DNA from: Hamiltosporidium magnivora
Taxonomy: Eukaryota > Microsporidia > Dubosqiidae
Reading direction: 5' to 3'
Assembly (NCBI GenBank): GCA_004325065.1
Contig: PITI01000568.1
Location: forward strand, 1 to 10,807
DNA: 10,807 nucleotides
Shown here one piece after another: positions 8,511 to 10,807 of this stretch. The notes under the pieces are model-generated. The model was not told the DNA's origin and did not search any database. It saw only the letters and a list, made by a program, of their open reading frames with translations. Each line of letters starts with the position of its first letter. Position 1 is the first letter of the stretch. The translations under genes were made by a program, and so were the position numbers.

Positions 8511-8696
8511 ATGAATTTGTTAAATGAAAAACGCGATAGGTTGGTAAAAAGAGTGGAAGAAACAATTAAAACAACCAATCAACTTTTGTCTTCGATAAAT
8601 TATAACATAGAAGAAATTGTTGAGCAAAATGTAACTTTAGTTGATCTCAGTGAATCATATAAAAATTGGTATTTTAAATTAAACAATTATAAGTAG
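8511..8696 (+). CDS. small coiled-coil protein, Dad2-like DASH/Dam1 subunit candidate
   Basis: The 61-aa product starts MNLLNEKRDRLVKRVEET and is predicted helical throughout, with a heptad-like spacing of Leu, Ile and Val. Its layout resembles the Dad2 core of the fungal DASH/Dam1 complex, a ring that couples kinetochores to microtubules: a basic KR near the N-terminus, L-x-x-I-N-x-x-I-x-x-I in the middle, and a KNW motif near the end. KR-to-NW spacing differs from budding yeast Dad2 by only one residue. Dad4 was considered (shared I-x-x-x-N pattern) but fits less well at the C-terminus. Yeast Dad2 has a long acidic tail that is absent here. The gene is supported by CCCC before the ATG and by base composition like TAF1. 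Any extension upstream would need a TTG start. That it is a gene is likely; the family call is tentative. Confidence 0.62.
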   Translation: MNLLNEKRDRLVKRVEETIKTTNQLLSSINYNIEEIVEQNVTLVDLSESYKNWYFKLNNYK

Positions 8697-8701
8697 AAAT
8701 A

Positions 8702-8721
8702 CTCACTTATCTAAAAGTGAG
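8702..8721 (+). other. hairpin just after the 61-aa gene
   Basis: CTCACTT (8702-8708) pairs perfectly with AAGTGAG (8715-8721) across a 6-nt loop, 5 nt after the stop codon. It would sit in the 3' UTR and might affect RNA ending or stability; this is inference only. Confidence 0.4.
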
Positions 8722-9040
8722 ATATTTTGTTAAGAAGAAGAAACGTTAAGAAATAATGAAGAAAATTTATGAAAAATGGTTTCAATAAAAATATCAAAGC
8801 AATTTTATATTTTTTTTATTGCATTTAAGTACTTCTTGTTCGAGTAACAAAATAAAATTACCCTTAAAGTTAGTAAATTAAAAATAGAAGCTTGTTTAAA
8901 GTAGCTAAATTAAACATCGCTAGTGAGAAAAATATCAAATTCCGTATTCAAGTCGGTTTCTGTCAAATCCAAAGTAGTAATCTATTTCGGTTCGTAAAAA
9001 ATGGCAAATTTATTGTATTTACTAACTAATTCAATATAGC
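8722..9040. other. AT-rich stretch leading into the retroelement relic
   Basis: No gene is supported. From about 8900 the frame shared with the retrotransposon relic downstream has scattered stops and may be its more decayed upstream part, but I cannot recognise reverse transcriptase motifs in it. Confidence 0.35.
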
Positions 9041-9631
9041 AATTGGTATCTAGATGTAAAAAATATTAAGTATGATCTTACTAGATGCCATAGTAATTGT
9101 TCAATGAATACATCTATCAACCCTTATTATATAGTGTCAACCTTAAGCAATTAAAGTTACATCTTTAAGAAATTCTCAAATGAGTATGCAAAGATAAGAG
9201 TGGACTCCAGGATAAAAACTGATGTCAAGATTCGGCGTAATAGGCCCGTTATATTTATTGTAGATTAGAATAATAATATAACACCTATTGAACTAGGAAT
9301 CACTTCCCAAAATTCACTTCAAATAGTTGAAACTCAAAAACTTAGGAATTATGAACTGTTAGCCAATGAGTTAGGTCTTATTTATATGTTGAGTGTTGAG
9401 ATAATCCCTTATGTGATGACCTAGGACGGTATTGTGACAAAATACTACAAGTCACACTTTAAAAGGCTAGAAATATCCATGAATCTAGAGACATACATTC
9501 AGTCTATAGTACTTAAGAAAACAGTCGAAACAATTTCCTTTGATCAACGAAGAGGACTTAGTCAGAACCAAATGCCGAGAGAGCTGGGAAAGAGGTTCGA
9601 TGGATGTTATTATGAGAGCAGATATGCATGA
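9041..9631 (+). pseudogene. non-LTR retrotransposon ORF, C-terminal endonuclease-like part (decayed)
   Basis: One frame runs from about 9041 to the TGA at 9629-9631, broken by TAA (at about 9152) and by TAG at 9266-9268 and 9422-9424. It contains LTRCHSN, KIRVDSRIKTDVKIRRNRP, then VIFIVD, a stop, and TPIELGITSQ, followed by QIVETQKLRNYELLANELG, DGIVTKYYKSHFKRLEI and TYIQSIVLKKTVETISF. The RP-x-I-x-x-x-D then I-E-x-G-I pattern fits a PD-(D/E)xK fold like the restriction-like endonuclease after the reverse transcriptase in R2/R4/Dong-type elements; the proline is followed by Val where Asp is expected. I recall similar downstream blocks in pol-like proteins of microsporidian elements. Its position without visible reverse transcriptase motifs suggests a 5'-truncated copy. 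The second TAG sits where Trp is likely. Not functional. Confidence 0.65.
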
Positions 9632-10039
9632 GGAATCAAAACACCCTTTAAAACAAGCGAATAGGGAGGAAAAGGATAATAAATATTTTAAAACAAGAAA
9701 TAATACACTTGCAATTTCGAATGGAGGAACCCAACCAGAGGAACCAAGATATATATAAAAGAAGAGTGAATATAGAAAAAAAAGATGATGGTTAAGAAGT
9801 TTGAAGAAGATTTAAATATGTGTGAACATGTTTTTAATCCAACATTTTTTCACTATAATTACTTTTGTATTAAATAAACTTTTCTCAAAAAATTAACAAC
9901 AATTGTGAAAAAAAGAGTATAGTTTCGGTAAATATAGGGTATTTACTCTTTCAGGCCCAAGATAATCTTTAATTTATTTAAAAATATCATTAATAAGATT
10001 TTTGACTTTATGATGAGATGTTAATCTTGAATAAACTTA
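9632..10039. other. probable 3' flank of the retroelement, no gene
   Basis: A frame shifted by one from the relic stays open to 9758, encoding a polar Lys/Asn/Glu-rich peptide (for example ANREEKDNKYF). It may be a frameshifted tail of the retroelement or its 3' UTR. From 9760 to 10039 the sequence is AT-rich without recognisable coding; CAATTGTGAAAAAAAGAG at 9899-9916 loosely recalls a Tc1-type end. Confidence 0.35.
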
Positions 10040-10330
10040 TCCGCTAAAGTAAATATGAATTCATTGATGATATATTTTTTATTAAAAAACATATATTATC
10101 AATGAAATTTAGATCAGGTGATTGAGTCGAGCATTCGAGTACCTCAATTCAATTTTCTTCAAAAAAAAAATTCATACTATGTTGTGCAGTAAGATAGAAA
10201 GCATTTTTCTTTTAGGAAACCAATTTATATTCTGATTAAATTAAGTTAAATTCATAAAAAAATATTCGAATAAGAAGAATATTTGCCATGATATTTAACG
10301 TAGTATTTCAGAAAGTAAATTTTCTCGGGT
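10040..10330 (-). pseudogene. second Tc1-like transposase relic, a different lineage
   Basis: Read on the minus strand, 10211-10060 gives KKNAFYLTAQHSMNFFFEEN, a TGA (10149-10151), IEVLECSTQSPDLNFIDN. This is the Tc1-like block normally reading QDNAPCHTA, F-x-E-x-x-I-x-V-L-x-W-P-x-QSPDLNPIE. The second catalytic Asp has become Lys and the final Glu is Asp, with one extra residue inside the A-rich run, so the active site is gone. Upstream codons (10330-10215, minus) are compatible with the preceding part but have several stops. The QDNA-type motif differs from the QDNDPKH motif of the relic at 3510-4683, so this is not a copy of the same element. Clear terminal repeats were not found. Confidence 0.75.
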
Positions 10331-10807
10331 TTCGCGGGATATGCAAGATTATAGCATAATACGCTCCGCTCTAAAATAATTCATACAACTGATAGTTTTA
10401 GATTTGTATAAGGGGGAGGAGGGTTAACTACATAAAAAACTTTCTGCTTGACAATGAGTGTGTGAAACTGGTGTGAGGTCATTGTTTGGATTTTTGGTGA
10501 AAATACAACCACGCTACATCTTCGGTTGTTCCAGTGAGTTGTTATGAAGAGAAGAGGTCTAAGAAATGGAGAAACTTTTTCTACAAATTTATTTGTAGTT
10601 TTTTATGTAACCAGATTGCAGATCGCAGCTGGAAATGTAGGTAATTGCCATGTAAAAACATGGAAACCTAGCCTTGCTCACTCGGGTTAGAAGACTTAGC
10701 GCCTGGGATATATAAAAATAAAGCCCATTAAAAGCTGGGAGAGCTAAGTAGCAGGTTATACCTGTTGGTATGACATTGCACTGTCTAGGTGGATCCCATG
10801 TAAGTCT
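10331..10807. other. GC-richer segment with hairpins, unidentified
   Basis: From about 10320, and most clearly after 10400, the sequence is richer in G and C than the genes. All six frames are broken and no family is recognised. Three small inverted repeats are visible: CTACAAAT and ATTTGTAG (10581-10598), CCATGT and ACATGG around AAAA (10648-10663), and CAGGT and ACCTG around TAT (10752-10764). It could be the edge of another mobile element or an untranslated part of one. No tRNA fold was found. Confidence 0.3.

Noticed and set aside
9540..9758. 72-aa open frame downstream of the retroelement relic
   Set aside because: It starts inside the relic in a shifted frame and has no recognisable domain, so it is at most a frameshifted tail.

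Overview
The window looks like a piece of a microsporidian nuclear genome. The genes are strongly AT-rich and eukaryotic: a TFIID subunit, a ubiquitin-conjugating enzyme, and a tail-anchored cytochrome b5. The cytochrome b5 gene carries a 21-nt intron whose branch site lies almost on the 3' splice site. All four credible genes have a C-rich signal 1-5 nt before the ATG, like the CCC-type start signals described for Microsporidia. The long gaps, pseudogenised Tc1-like transposases and a decayed non-LTR retrotransposon suggest one of the larger, transposon-rich microsporidian genomes rather than a compact Encephalitozoon type. The species cannot be named from the sequence alone.

Layout. 1-180 is a GC-richer stretch of unknown nature. 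344-757 (+) is a spliced cytochrome b5. 1095-1583 (-) is a Ubc4/5-type E2. 1718-1875 is a two-copy 79-bp tandem repeat. 1876-3300 is AT-rich with no gene I can support. About 3309-4988 is a decayed Tc1/mariner element, transposase on the minus strand, with terminal repeats and a GC-richer insert. 5355-8075 (+) is a compact TAF1 with DUF3591 core, zinc knuckle and one C-terminal bromodomain. 8511-8696 (+) is a 61-aa coiled-coil protein resembling the DASH/Dam1 subunit Dad2. About 9041-9631 (+) is the 3' part of a non-LTR retrotransposon ORF with an endonuclease-like region. About 10040-10330 (-) is a second, different Tc1-like transposase relic. 10400-10807 is again GC-richer and unidentified.

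The host genes do not form an operon or a pathway: transcription initiation (TAF1), protein ubiquitination (E2), a membrane electron carrier (cytochrome b5) and possibly kinetochore coupling (Dad2-like). They are separate single-gene units. The most useful observations are the ultrashort intron, the shared start signal, the tiny Dad2-like gene, the one-residue loop deletion next to the E2 catalytic cysteine, the single-bromodomain TAF1, and the stack of decayed elements from three lineages. I found no convincing new multi-gene system.
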